NCBI GenBank assembly: GCA_027575765.1
Contig: JANBPT010000572.1
Coordinates: 1-30,247 of the forward strand
Direction: 5' to 3'
DNA: 30,247 bases
From: Tieghemiomyces parasiticus
Lineage: Eukaryota; Kickxellomycota; Dimargaritomycetes; Dimargaritales; Dimargaritaceae
Position numbers and translations under genes: made by a program. Shown piece after piece: positions 21,885 through 30,247 of the stretch (positions within the stretch are counted from its first letter, which is position 1; each line of letters opens with the position of its first letter). Below the pieces are notes generated by a model that saw only the letters and a list, made by a program, of their open reading frames with translations, did not search any database and had not been told where the DNA came from.

Positions 21885-23367
21885 GCGTGTGGTCCCGAGT
21901 CGACCTTGGCAACCCTGCCAGCGCATCGATGATCCCGTCGGCGCCCCTGTCTTTTATCTTTCACCATCGCCCTTTCTTTCTGTATAAACTTCACCGTGTG
22001 CTGTACTCACTTACCAATACTCTCCCATATCCTTCGTATTCCATATCGTTCATTTCTTTTTATTACCAGTATTACTGGTGAAATGTCGAGACAATAAAGA
22101 CCGCAACTACGGCGGCAATCATTTTTAATCCCTCCCAGGCTCAATGGACCAGATCAAAAGAGCAGGTTAAACAAGGTAGGATTGGAAAAGAAGGTGGTCT
22201 GATGTAGGGCCACCAATCACCTCCCAATACTTTTTGACATTGGATGCCAACACGTTCGACGGATTTCCCCAGGTGCCAGCTAGTCAACATTCGTTAAGCC
22301 CGGCTGGACACTCTACCAAGGCGCCTGACTTGCCCCGCTGGTCACCCCCTGCCTGTATAAATGGGCCGATAATTTTCCTGTGCTCTGGACACTTCGTTGA
22401 CAGTGATGATCGCCCCTTTGGCCGACAGAGGTAACACACCATGCTTGTGGGCCCACTCGTGGGTTTAGGCACGTGAAAATTGCGGAATCGGTCGGCGGGC
22501 CGATATTTACTCTTCATATCGTGCAAGGTAAGAGCGGTTAGTAACGGTGTGCCCTGTGGAAAGCGGGGAGGGGGACACCTCGCACCAGGCCTATGAGGCG
22601 AGGCTCTTGCCGACGACTGGCGGTAGAATTACCAGCAAGATCGAACCTACTGACCCAAGCGTCTCCGCCAATGCCCGTTCCCGCGGTTTCCCTGCGCTCA
22701 TATACATCATCTGCACCATGTCTGTCAAGGTCTTACCTCACCTCTCCGTGCCACGTATCACATCACGCCATTAACTTACCAACACTAAGTGTCGCCCGTT
22801 TACTGACCCTGTCCTCGGGCATAGCGTCTTACCTCCCCCCTGGTCTCCGCAACAGGCCGGACCCCTTCCCTCATCTGTAAACCAGTGGGATTGTGGCTGT
22901 CATTGGCCTATGTATATGGTGCTGGCCTATCGTCGGGCACTATCGCCTGACCTGCTCCCTCTCAGAACACGCCATTAGTCGCGGATTCCAATCATTGCCA
23001 GGTGCGCACCCCACATAAAAACTGCCAATAAACCTCACCCACTAACCCCTTGTTCGATAAATTACTCCTGCACTATACCCTCCAGTTCCTACGGGTGCCT
23101 TGACCACCCTATAATCTTCCTATTGTTAAAAGATAGCACACATTACGTTTCCCTTCGACGTGCCCCCCCCCATTGCGTTCCATTGGTCCTCTGCTAACTA
23201 CCGACTGCCGTGTTAAATTTTGACATAACGTCTTGATTCAGCACCCAGTCTCCCCCCCCTTTGGTACTCATCGTCCGACCACTTCACGCCCCTCCGCTCT
23301 CCTTAACGTATCGCCAGCCTTTCCCCCGCCCGCATCACCCCCAATTGTGGTTCCCCGCTCATCGCCC
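21885..23367. other. Spacer: TACC 3' UTR and CYP51 promoter
   Basis: Begins with the TACC 3' UTR and ends with a C- and CT-rich CYP51 upstream region without a TATA box. Between them, the minus strand from about 22730 to 22165 shows several short open stretches joined by plausible splice signals, but I could not tie them to a family. They are reported as a finding rather than a gene. Confidence 0.4.
22093..22098 (+). terminator. Poly(A) signal of TACC gene
   Basis: AATAAA about 209 bases past the TACC stop codon, following a T-rich 3' UTR. Confidence 0.6.
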
Positions 23368-24951
23368 ATGCTGACTGACCTTCTCTCCCAGGGCCTGTAC
23401 GCCCTGCACACCTTCTATGTTGAATCGGTGCGGCCATCGCCCGTGCTTCTCGTCCTCACCACCGTCCTGGGCCTGGTCTTTACAGCGCTACTGTGGGCCC
23501 AGATTGAGCAGCGCGTGCTGGCTGATCCGCATGCCCCGCCGGTGGTGCCCTACCTATTCCCGTTCTTTGGGAGCATGATCACCTTCGGCTTGGACCCGAT
23601 CAAGTTTTTCCGCGAGAACCAGGCCCGCTACGGTGATTGCTACACCTTTCTGGTGTTCGGCCGGCGTATGACCATGTGCCTGGGCCCTGACGGCAACAAC
23701 TTCTTCTTCAACGCTAAATTGTCCCATGTATCGGCCGAGGAGGCCTACAAGACCCTGACCGTACCCGTGTTCGGTAAGGGCGTCGTATACGACGTGCATA
23801 ACAGCGTGCTGATGGAGCAGAAGCGCTTCATGAAGAACTCGCTGACCAACGATAGCCTGCGCGCCTACGTGCCGATGATCGAAGAGGAGACCAGCCAGTA
23901 CATCCAACGCTGGGAGGGAAAGACGGGCACCATCGAAGTGGTGCAGAGCATGGCCGAACTCGTCACCCTGACCGCCGCGCGCACGCTATTCGGTGCCGAG
24001 ATCCGCGCCCAGCTCGACGAGCGCGTGGCCGATCTCTACCATGATCTGGACAACGGGTTCACTCCAATCAATTTCCTGTTTGAGAACCTGCCACTTGAGA
24101 GCTACCGTCGCCGGGACGCTGCCCACATTGAGCTCAAGGCCATCTACATGGACATTTTGAGCAAGCGTGAGGACCTAGGCAACGAGAACCGTGTGGACAT
24201 TATTAGTCACCTCATGAATTGTACCTATAAGAATGGCGAGGCCCTGTCGCACAGTGAGATCGCGTCCATCATGATTGCGCTACTCATGGCTGGTCAGCAT
24301 ACCAGCTCGGCTACCACGGCTTGGGCCCTGATGTTCTTGGCCGAGCGCCCCCAGCTGGCCGACGAGCTCCGTGAGGAGCAGATCCGCGAATTAGGTGGGC
24401 TCGACGTCCCGCTCAGCTTTGAGGTCCTCAAGCGTCTGCCTCACCTCGACAATCTGGTCACCGAGGTCCTGCGCCTCCGCCCACCCATCATTGAAATCAT
24501 CCGCAAGGTCGTCAAACCCGTCGAGTACCCCGGAGGCCAATACGTCATTCCCACGGGCCACTACCTTATGTCCTCTCCGGCAGTCACCCAGACCGACCCG
24601 AACATTTACCGTGATCCGCAAAGGTTTAACCCTGCCCGCTGGTTCGCCGACGCCAAAAAGGAGAGCGCCGCCTCCATCGGAACCGCCGCCGACGAGGTGG
24701 ATTACGGTTTTGGCGTCCTCCGTACCACCAGTGCCCGTAGCCCTTATCTCCCCTTCGGTGCCGGCCGTCACCGCTGCATCGGCGAACCGTTCGCGTACCT
24801 CCAGATCAAGACCATCCTTGCCACCCTGGTTCGTGACTTTGATTTCAAGCTCACCAGCCGTGGTATGCCCGCCCCGGATTACACCAAAATGTTCATCTTG
24901 CCCCAGACTCCCGCCGAGGTCATCTACACCCGTCGTGAAGCGAAGGCCTAA
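23368..24951 (+). CDS. ERG11: Lanosterol 14-alpha-demethylase (CYP51)
   Basis: Single exon, 527 residues, the usual CYP51 length. The start is the first ATG after a C-rich leader; it begins a short lumenal segment and a membrane anchor (about residues 25-43). Visible P450 features in order: the B-C region with Tyr127 and Tyr141 in VFGKGVVYD (azole-contact tyrosines in fungal CYP51), the I-helix oxygen motif GQHTSSATT (309-317), EVLR of the K-helix (366-369), NPARW of the PERF region, and the haem loop FGAGRHRCIG with ligand Cys470. GQHTS is specific to CYP51 among P450s. The enzyme removes the 14-alpha methyl group of lanosterol or eburicol in the ER during sterol synthesis and is the azole target. 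An oddity is the SRS5 strand: RLRPPIIEIIRKV replaces the usual fungal LHSIMRKV-type sequence. High codon bias toward C-ending codons suggests strong expression. Confidence 0.97.
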   Translation: MLTDLLSQGLYALHTFYVESVRPSPVLLVLTTVLGLVFTALLWAQIEQRVLADPHAPPVVPYLFPFFGSMITFGLDPIKFFRENQARYGDCYTFLVFGRRMTMCLGPDGNNFFFNAKLSHVSAEEAYKTLTVPVFGKGVVYDVHNSVLMEQKRFMKNSLTNDSLRAYVPMIEEETSQYIQRWEGKTGTIEVVQSMAELVTLTAARTLFGAEIRAQLDERVADLYHDLDNGFTPINFLFENLPLESYRRRDAAHIELKAIYMDILSKREDLGNENRVDIISHLMNCTYKNGEALSHSEIASIMIALLMAGQHTSSATTAWALMFLAERPQLADELREEQIRELGGLDVPLSFEVLKRLPHLDNLVTEVLRLRPPIIEIIRKVVKPVEYPGGQYVIPTGHYLMSSPAVTQTDPNIYRDPQRFNPARWFADAKKESAASIGTAADEVDYGFGVLRTTSARSPYLPFGAGRHRCIGEPFAYLQIKTILATLVRDFDFKLTSRGMPAPDYTKMFILPQTPAEVIYTRREAKA

Positions 24952-26362
24952 GCGACCCCCGAGTTCATGTCGGGTGGCCGGATATCAGTTTCGGGAGAGT
25001 AATAGAGAAGTGGGCTGCAGACGGTAGAATATTTGCCCTCATTGATAGTATAACTAATTAAAACGCCCTACAGCTGCCGGCAAAAGTTGACACAGATGTA
25101 GCCGTCGGTTTCAGGTCATGCCCTCTGTAGGTATGTATCTGAAAGTATCAGCCATGATGCGCTTTCTGGGCTTGCCCATTCCATAATCGGGTCCCTCCTG
25201 GTATTACAGCCTACCATTTGAGGCCTATGACATAGCCGAGCCACAATCGTCAGTCCCCTATCCAACCCACATTGACCTAGCATGACAGGATGAATCTTGT
25301 CCAATGCTTACACCCTAAAGAAACCTAAGGCCGCGGATAAACGTACTGAATTATATGCTAAACTGTATACTACCGTTCGCTGCCCCACCAGCATTAATAG
25401 ACGGGCAACAACCTTACGTTCGGGCCACATATCCTTTACAAGCTCGTATCTCGACGTCCTATCGGACTAAACCGATAAACCTGATGGCAAGTGGTCTCCG
25501 GTCTTGATGGTAATGTGATGGAGGGGGAGAGTGCGGCCTAAGTGGAAGGGGCAGCTAGAAAGAAGACCAAGAGAGAGACGCAAGGCGAGTAGGCCAATGG
25601 AATAAATGATAGTATTCATTGCATACTTGAGGAATTGATATTGGTGAACGATTTGATCCTCTTTAAATAAGCGTTGTCATAGCCTAAACCCCCCCCCCTT
25701 GATCCATATCTCAAGTGAGGCCAGCCAGCTGCCTTTGCCATCCCAGGGGGTGCCACCCAACCTTGGTGGCTGCCCCTTATAGTAACTGATTAATGGAAGG
25801 TCTAGCTTCCTATCCCCACGGTGGCCCCACCTTTCCATCACCTTCAATATCCAAACCGGGTGCTGCCTTCAATCCTTTTAGGGCCTTTTCTTCTTCATTC
25901 CTGATTAGGCGGCTACCTAGTCGTCCCTCCATTTCCAGCCGACGCCTGGTCCCGCCGTAACCTGTCGTCCTAGCTTTCCTAGCCCAGGCTAAACAGTTAC
26001 TATGGATGATTCCGGCCGTTATTCAAGTACAAAAGACCTCATGGTCGCCATTCAATAGAACGGCATTCATCACCCAATTTACAGTCCACACCTCCGTTAA
26101 AGCCAAACGTCTGTCCATTTTATTAAGTATGTGCCTACCACAGGCAGCCTTCCAACCTGCTAGGCACTAACGGCACAGGGCCAACCACTCCTGGTTAAAT
26201 GTTATGGTCCGCCAACTTCATTTATCTGGTGACAAGATGGAAACAGTTACGACTCCAGACCAGGATGGAATTCTCTGCGAGACAGTATTGTATTTTACAC
26301 GGACGCACCCTACTGGAGAGGGTAGGCCAAACGAAGCAGCCCACACCCGAGCCCTTTCCTAA
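24952..26362. other. Spacer between convergent CYP51 and KPWE genes
   Basis: Holds the 3' ends of CYP51 (plus) and the KPWE gene (minus). Scattered stops in all frames and no recognisable motif. An AATAAA on plus at 25601-25606 is far (about 650 bases) from the CYP51 stop and may not be used. Confidence 0.45.
26119..26124 (-). terminator. Possible poly(A) signal of KPWE gene
   Basis: AATAAA on the minus strand (TTTATT on plus), about 240 bases past the stop of the KPWE-domain gene. Confidence 0.35.
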
Positions 26363-27300
26363 TTAGTCGGTGATGGGGTCCTTTTCCCAAGGTTTACGGC
26401 GCGGTTTGAGCTGGGAGCTAGCAGCGGGTGCATCACTGATAGTCTCGGGTATATCCCGGATACCTATGCCGTGTCCAGTGTCGGGAACCGTGGGTTTGCC
26501 ATGGTTAATTATAAGCAGATGTGAGTGGACACGATTAACCTTTAGGCACTGAAGACGTTACACGCAGCTCATGTTGGGAAACGGTTCATATTATAGAACC
26601 ATTGTAGGCACTGCAGCCATGGAAAGTGAGCACCTACCTGGAACCGGTTTGCCTGTCAGTATAAAATCACACAGTTCAGCAAACCCCTTTGGCTTAGACG
26701 GGGCATCCTCGGTTTCGCCCGGGAGGACCATGGTCGCCGCTACGGCTGGGGTTACTCTGGGTGGAGGAGAGCTATCTCCCTGCTTCCATGCCAGATAGGC
26801 AGCGTAATCGAAAGGCCGGACTTGCCTGGTAAATTTCGTATTTGAATAGTTATATATACACAGAGTAGGGAAGTTTGTGGTTAATGAATGGCAGGGAAAC
26901 AAGCAGAAATAATCTAGATGATGAAGCAGATATTAAAGTACGGGTCCTCGGCTTCCTTACCGTGGTCAGCAGGTACGTACTTAGTGAAATAGAACCACCG
27001 GGCTTTGGCAAGATCTGCGGCTGGGATGCTGGCCAGGTTCACTCCCGGGAAGAGTCGGGCCAAACCCGTCTGGTGGAGCAGGAACCATCAAAAAAATACA
27101 GAGTTGGCGCGATTCTGCTAAGCATTCAGGAACAGGCCCAAGTTACTGTGCGGTCTCGGGTGTGACGCAGATTCAGCCAGCCCATCTAAGTTAAGAGCAT
27201 TCCCTAGACCACCTACCCGAAAGTCTAGGTCTCGGTCGAAATCGAACTCGTCATATTGACGATAGGTTGCTTCCAGCTCGGCTTGGTCGGGTCGGTCCAT
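26363..27300 (-). CDS. KPWE-domain peroxisomal protein, PEX39-like
   Basis: Four short exons on the minus strand: 27217-27300, 26961-27069, 26638-26820 and 26363-26463. Phases agree (0, 1, 1) and give 158 residues. The N-terminus has YRQYDEFDFDRDLDF. The middle contains a Trp/aromatic-rich segment, WFYFTKYV. The third exon ends in FAELCDFILTGKPVP, which exon 4 completes with GIRDIPETISDA, then a basic patch and RRKPWEKD just before the stop. The GKPVPGI(R)xIP block followed by KPWE defines the Pfam KPWE domain found near PEX14-like proteins. The small protein PEX39 carries the same KPWE motif and helps PEX7 import PTS2 cargo into peroxisomes. Assignment to PEX39 rather than another KPWE protein is inference. 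Donors are GTAGGT, GTAAGG and GTAGGT. The exon 3 acceptor could also lie five bases upstream, but only the chosen one keeps the frame. Confidence 0.75.
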
Positions 27301-27664
27301 GTCAGTACCTCAGACGACAGAGTGGGACATGGAATGGGGGAATGGTAATGAGAGTGACAGCACCGGCAGTGAAGCCACAGAAGGAGAAAGCTGGTGACAA
27401 TTGAGATGAGGACGAAGGAGATGTGGAAGGTAGCGATGCAAACGGCTCCACACACCCTCTCAGGCCGACTGAAGTAAGACTGAGCGACCGGCTCTCAAAA
27501 TTTCCACCGTGACCTGCAGTCTCCCTCCTGGTTAATCTGCAAAACTCAACCCCTCCCCACTGAGGGTAAAGGTGACTCGGGTCAACCACAACCCACCGGT
27601 CCTGCTAACTTGAAAGGCGTCACATCTCGTTTGCAGGGGGGGGGAATTAGATACCAATCAACCA
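27301..27664. other. KPWE gene upstream region
   Basis: The minus strand is CT-rich before the ATG at 27300, as in a fungal 5' leader. No TATA box or other gene is apparent. Confidence 0.4.
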
Positions 27665-27670
27665 TTTATT
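27665..27670 (-). terminator. Poly(A) signal of isovaleryl-CoA dehydrogenase gene
   Basis: AATAAA on the minus strand (TTTATT on plus), about 130 bases past the stop codon at 27799. Confidence 0.55.
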
Positions 27671-27798
27671 CACCCTGTAATGAGAACCATAATAAGCACA
27701 CGCCACCCGTGCAACTATGGTGGCCAACTGTAGACTAGATCTCGGGAGGTGATAATCTGGAAAGGGGAGAGGGTTGTTGCGGGTGCTGCGGCTGGTGT

Positions 27799-29058
27799 TT
27801 AAACGTCCCGCCACTCGTTATTGAACTCGCGGCCGATCAGCATCCGCCGGATTTCGGAGGTGCCGGCGCCAATCTCATAGAGCTTTGCGTCACGGAGAAT
27901 CCGGCCGGTGGGGTTATCATTAACGTATCCACTGCCGCCGAGACACTGGATGGCGTCCAGGGCGACCTCGGTGGCACGTTCAGCAGAGTAAAGGATCACA
28001 CCAGCACAGTCCTTACGGCTAACGTGGCCGGCATCACAGGCGCGGGCTACGGCGTAGGTGTAGGCCCGGGCTGCGTTGGACTTGACATACATGTCGGCCA
28101 TCTTCCCTTGCATGAGCTGGAAGTGGCCCACGGGAACATTGAACTGGTGGCGCTGGTGGACGTACGGGACGGCACAGTCCAGTGCGGCCTGCATGAGTCC
28201 CAGGGGTCCCCCGGCCAGGACCAGGCGCTCGAGGTCCAGGCCGCTCATAAGCACGTAGACGCCGCCGCCAACCTTGCCCAGTACGTTCTCGGCGGGCACT
28301 ACGCAGTTGTCAAACACTAGCTCACAAGTACTGGACCCGCGCATTCCCAGCTTATCCAACTTGGGCATAGTGGTAAAGCCGGGCATCCCCCGCTCCACTA
28401 GGAACGCCGTGATCCCCTTAGAGCCCGCCTGGAGGTCCGTCTTGGCGTAGACGACCAGCACGTCGGCATCGGGTCCGTTGGTAATCCAGTACTTTGTGCC
28501 ATTCAGCACGAACGTTCCGTCCCCGCGACGCTCGGCTGTCAGCCGCATGGACACGACGTCCGATCCGGACCCGGCCTCACTCATGGCCAGAGCCCCCACG
28601 TGTTCGCCGCTAACTAGTTTAGGTAGGTACTGTTCCTTCTGGGCCGCGGTACCGTTCCGGTGAATCTGGTTTACACATAGGTTAGAGTGGGCACCGTAGC
28701 TAAGTCCCACCGCCCCAGAGGCCTGGCTGATGGCCTCCATGGCCAGAACGTGTTCAAAGTAACCCAGACCCAAGCCGCCGTACTCCTCGGCGACCGTCAC
28801 ACCTAGTAAGCCCATTTGGCCCATCTTTGGCCAGAGGTCGCGTGGGAAGGCATTGTCCCGGTCGATCTGGGCCGCTCGGTCGGCCACCTCTCTCTGCGCG
28901 AAGCCGTGCGCCGACTCGCGAAACTCCATCTGGGACTCGGTCAGACCGGCAACAGGGTTGTTGTAGGTGGACAGGGCGGCCCGTAGGGTGGTTATTGCCG
29001 GCTTGCGCAGGGGCCGGGTGGAGATGGGGCGTGCGACCCGAAATAGATGGCGACTCAT
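27799..29058 (-). CDS. IVD: Isovaleryl-CoA dehydrogenase, mitochondrial
   Basis: Single exon, 419 residues. The only true ATG at the 5' end is at 29058 (CACC before ATG). Residues 1 to about 30 are Arg-rich, with Ser/Thr and no acidic residues: a mitochondrial presequence. The acyl-CoA dehydrogenase fold follows. EEYGGLGL and LSYGAHSNL lie in the N-terminal helical domain. [11 protein letters not shown] (158-168) and WITNG (191-195) lie at the FAD/substrate region. [15 protein letters not shown] (273-287) carries Glu277, at the position of the catalytic base that is specific to the isovaleryl branch. [11 protein letters not shown] and [15 protein letters not shown] lie at the C-terminus. The enzyme oxidises isovaleryl-CoA to 3-methylcrotonyl-CoA in leucine breakdown and passes electrons to ETF. 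Length is normal and nothing is missing. No other leucine-catabolism gene lies nearby. Confidence 0.96.
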   Translation of the reverse strand: MSRHLFRVARPISTRPLRKPAITTLRAALSTYNNPVAGLTESQMEFRESAHGFAQREVADRAAQIDRDNAFPRDLWPKMGQMGLLGVTVAEEYGGLGLGYFEHVLAMEAISQASGAVGLSYGAHSNLCVNQIHRNGTAAQKEQYLPKLVSGEHVGALAMSEAGSGSDVVSMRLTAERRGDGTFVLNGTKYWITNGPDADVLVVYAKTDLQAGSKGITAFLVERGMPGFTTMPKLDKLGMRGSSTCELVFDNCVVPAENVLGKVGGGVYVLMSGLDLERLVLAGGPLGLMQAALDCAVPYVHQRHQFNVPVGHFQLMQGKMADMYVKSNAARAYTYAVARACDAGHVSRKDCAGVILYSAERATEVALDAIQCLGGSGYVNDNPTGRILRDAKLYEIGAGTSEIRRMLIGREFNNEWRDV

Positions 29059-30170
29059 GGTGGGCAATGCTGGCTAAGAAAGGATAGTAGAGATGGAGGG
29101 CAGCTTCAGCAATAAGAGATGCGTAAACGAATAAGAGACTTGTACAAGACAGAGTCGGGTTCAGGGAGAGAAGGACGTGGACGCTGGTGCACTAGAACGG
29201 AAAGGGAATAAATAATACGCTCTAAAAAGTCATGGTCTAAGACAGCCTAGAGCTGAGGTCGAGGATGCGGGGGCAGGGTTGTGGGGAAGACACCACAGGT
29301 TAGGCTGGACTGTCCGCCCGGTACTGCCACTGCCCTTCCCACCACCCCTACCGCGAGCCTGTGACTGCCAACCGTCTAGCCTGCCAATCAGGAAGTACCA
29401 TTCCGTGGGAACCCTTCCACTGCACTGGGTAATCAAGTGGTGAGCTACAGCACAGGGCCCACAGGAATGTAGTGGTGCTTTTTTATGGGGTACTCCGCCT
29501 GCATTGCCCCAACGACAATCCAAGGTATAGAGGTGGTCGGCCTTGCAGACCACCCTATTAGATTTTCTCTTGACCCCCTCCGGCCAATAAGTTAGCTAGT
29601 TCCCACCTATTACGTACCGAGGTTACATACATAAGTTGTCATGCAGGCGCTAAATTATGTTAGGGGGGTCCTTCTCCATAACTGAAGCAAGTGATTGGAT
29701 ACTAGGGCCTTTGACATGATCGCTGTCACTAGCTGGTACCACCTACTACAAGTATCGTCACCATGAGAAGTTTCATTATCCACCACAAAGCCCCTTCAAC
29801 TTAAACCCTGTGCCCTAAAACTGTGACTAAACTGGAGGGCATCTAGACGCATGCTGTTTATCATTAGGGAGATAGTCGGGCAGACTTCTCCTTGTTCTCC
29901 GAAATTCTGATGGTTCATGGATACCCGGCTGATTGATACATACCAAGTGATGCTCATAAAAGGTAGCAACACCAGGCACAGGTTAGCTAGGATGTTAATC
30001 AAGGTATTTCATTGCAAGTACGTGTAAGCCGACGAGAAGTATAAGCCATATACGTTGAAAGACAGAGGCTCAGTCTGCTGAAAGGAGAGGATAAGCATCT
30101 GTAGAGCATGGTTATAATAGGTACAGTTGGTCAAGGTACCTTCAACAAAAAACAGACTGGCCAAACTAAC
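29059..30170. other. Spacer between IVD promoter and U6 snRNA
   Basis: Includes the IVD upstream region (minus strand, no clear TATA box). A minus-strand open frame at 29230-29553 lacks an ATG start and any recognisable domain. No tRNA or other RNA gene is evident. Confidence 0.45.
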
Positions 30171-30179
30171 AAAAAAAAA
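30171..30179 (-). terminator. Pol III terminator of U6
   Basis: Nine T in a row on the minus strand directly after the U6 3' end, the standard RNA polymerase III stop signal. Confidence 0.85.
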
Positions 30180-30247
30180 CTTCCTCCGTAGAGGTATCCA
30201 CTCAAGATTTACGTGTCATCCTTGTGCAGGGGCCATGCTAATCTTCT
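30180..30247 (-). ncRNA. U6 spliceosomal snRNA, 3' part
   Basis: Minus strand, cut by the right window edge. The visible part begins within the ACAGAGA box (only its final AGA is inside), continues with AGATTAGCATGGCCCC, which contains the catalytic AGC triad, and then the internal stem-loop and TGCACAAGGATGACACG, nearly identical to U6 of other eukaryotes. The 3' tail after GACACG is specific to this organism and ends with a small hairpin, CCUC-UACG-GAGG, just before the T-run. The 5' stem, the first part of the ACAGAGA box and any upstream TATA/box elements lie outside. U6 pairs with U4 and then U2 and forms the catalytic centre of the spliceosome. Whether this is the expressed copy or one of several cannot be told from here, but the conserved core is intact. 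Confidence 0.93.

Noticed and set aside
29230..29553. Minus-strand 107-residue frame with several Cys and His
   Set aside because: It has no ATG, lies in the IVD upstream region, and the Cys/His spacing fits no zinc-finger family.

Overview
The window looks like nuclear DNA of a fungus, most likely an early-diverging (zygomycete-grade) lineage. The evidence is a fungal-style CYP51, small secreted proteins (one with a Kex2-type KR site), genes cut by many short introns with GTAAGT/GTAGGT/GTATGT donors and branch sites very close to the acceptor, and a eukaryotic U6 snRNA. The lineage is an inference; no rRNA marker is present.

Layout. 1-2.4 kb: no gene I can support. 2.4-6.6 kb: the spliceosomal SmD2 gene (minus strand, 3 exons), flanked by two decayed mariner-type transposase copies in opposite orientation. 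8.15-8.78 kb: a signal-peptide protein of unknown function. 8.8-13.4 kb: a gene-poor, partly AT-rich stretch. 13.6-13.9 kb: a small secreted six-cysteine protein with a CBM19-like chitin-binding spacing. 14.2-19.3 kb (minus): a long gene of 12 or more exons encoding an armadillo-like N-terminal half and a coiled-coil C-terminal half, which I read as a CIP2A homologue. 19.6-21.9 kb (plus): a three-exon TACC-domain protein, transcribed divergently from the CIP2A-like gene. 23.4-25.0 kb: lanosterol 14-alpha-demethylase (CYP51/ERG11). 26.4-27.3 kb (minus): a four-exon KPWE-domain gene, PEX39-like. 27.8-29.1 kb (minus): mitochondrial isovaleryl-CoA dehydrogenase. 30.17 kb to the right edge (minus): the 3' part of a U6 snRNA gene with its T-run terminator.

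How the genes relate. Most are housekeeping genes with unrelated roles: splicing (SmD2, U6), sterol synthesis, leucine catabolism and peroxisome import. The striking pair is the head-to-head CIP2A-like and TACC genes, about 290 bp apart. Relatives of both act in mitosis, so a shared promoter could co-express them. SmD2, CIP2A-like, TACC and KPWE gene structures were assembled by hand from splice signals, reading phase and family similarity. Single exon boundaries, above all the 5' end of the CIP2A-like gene, remain uncertain.
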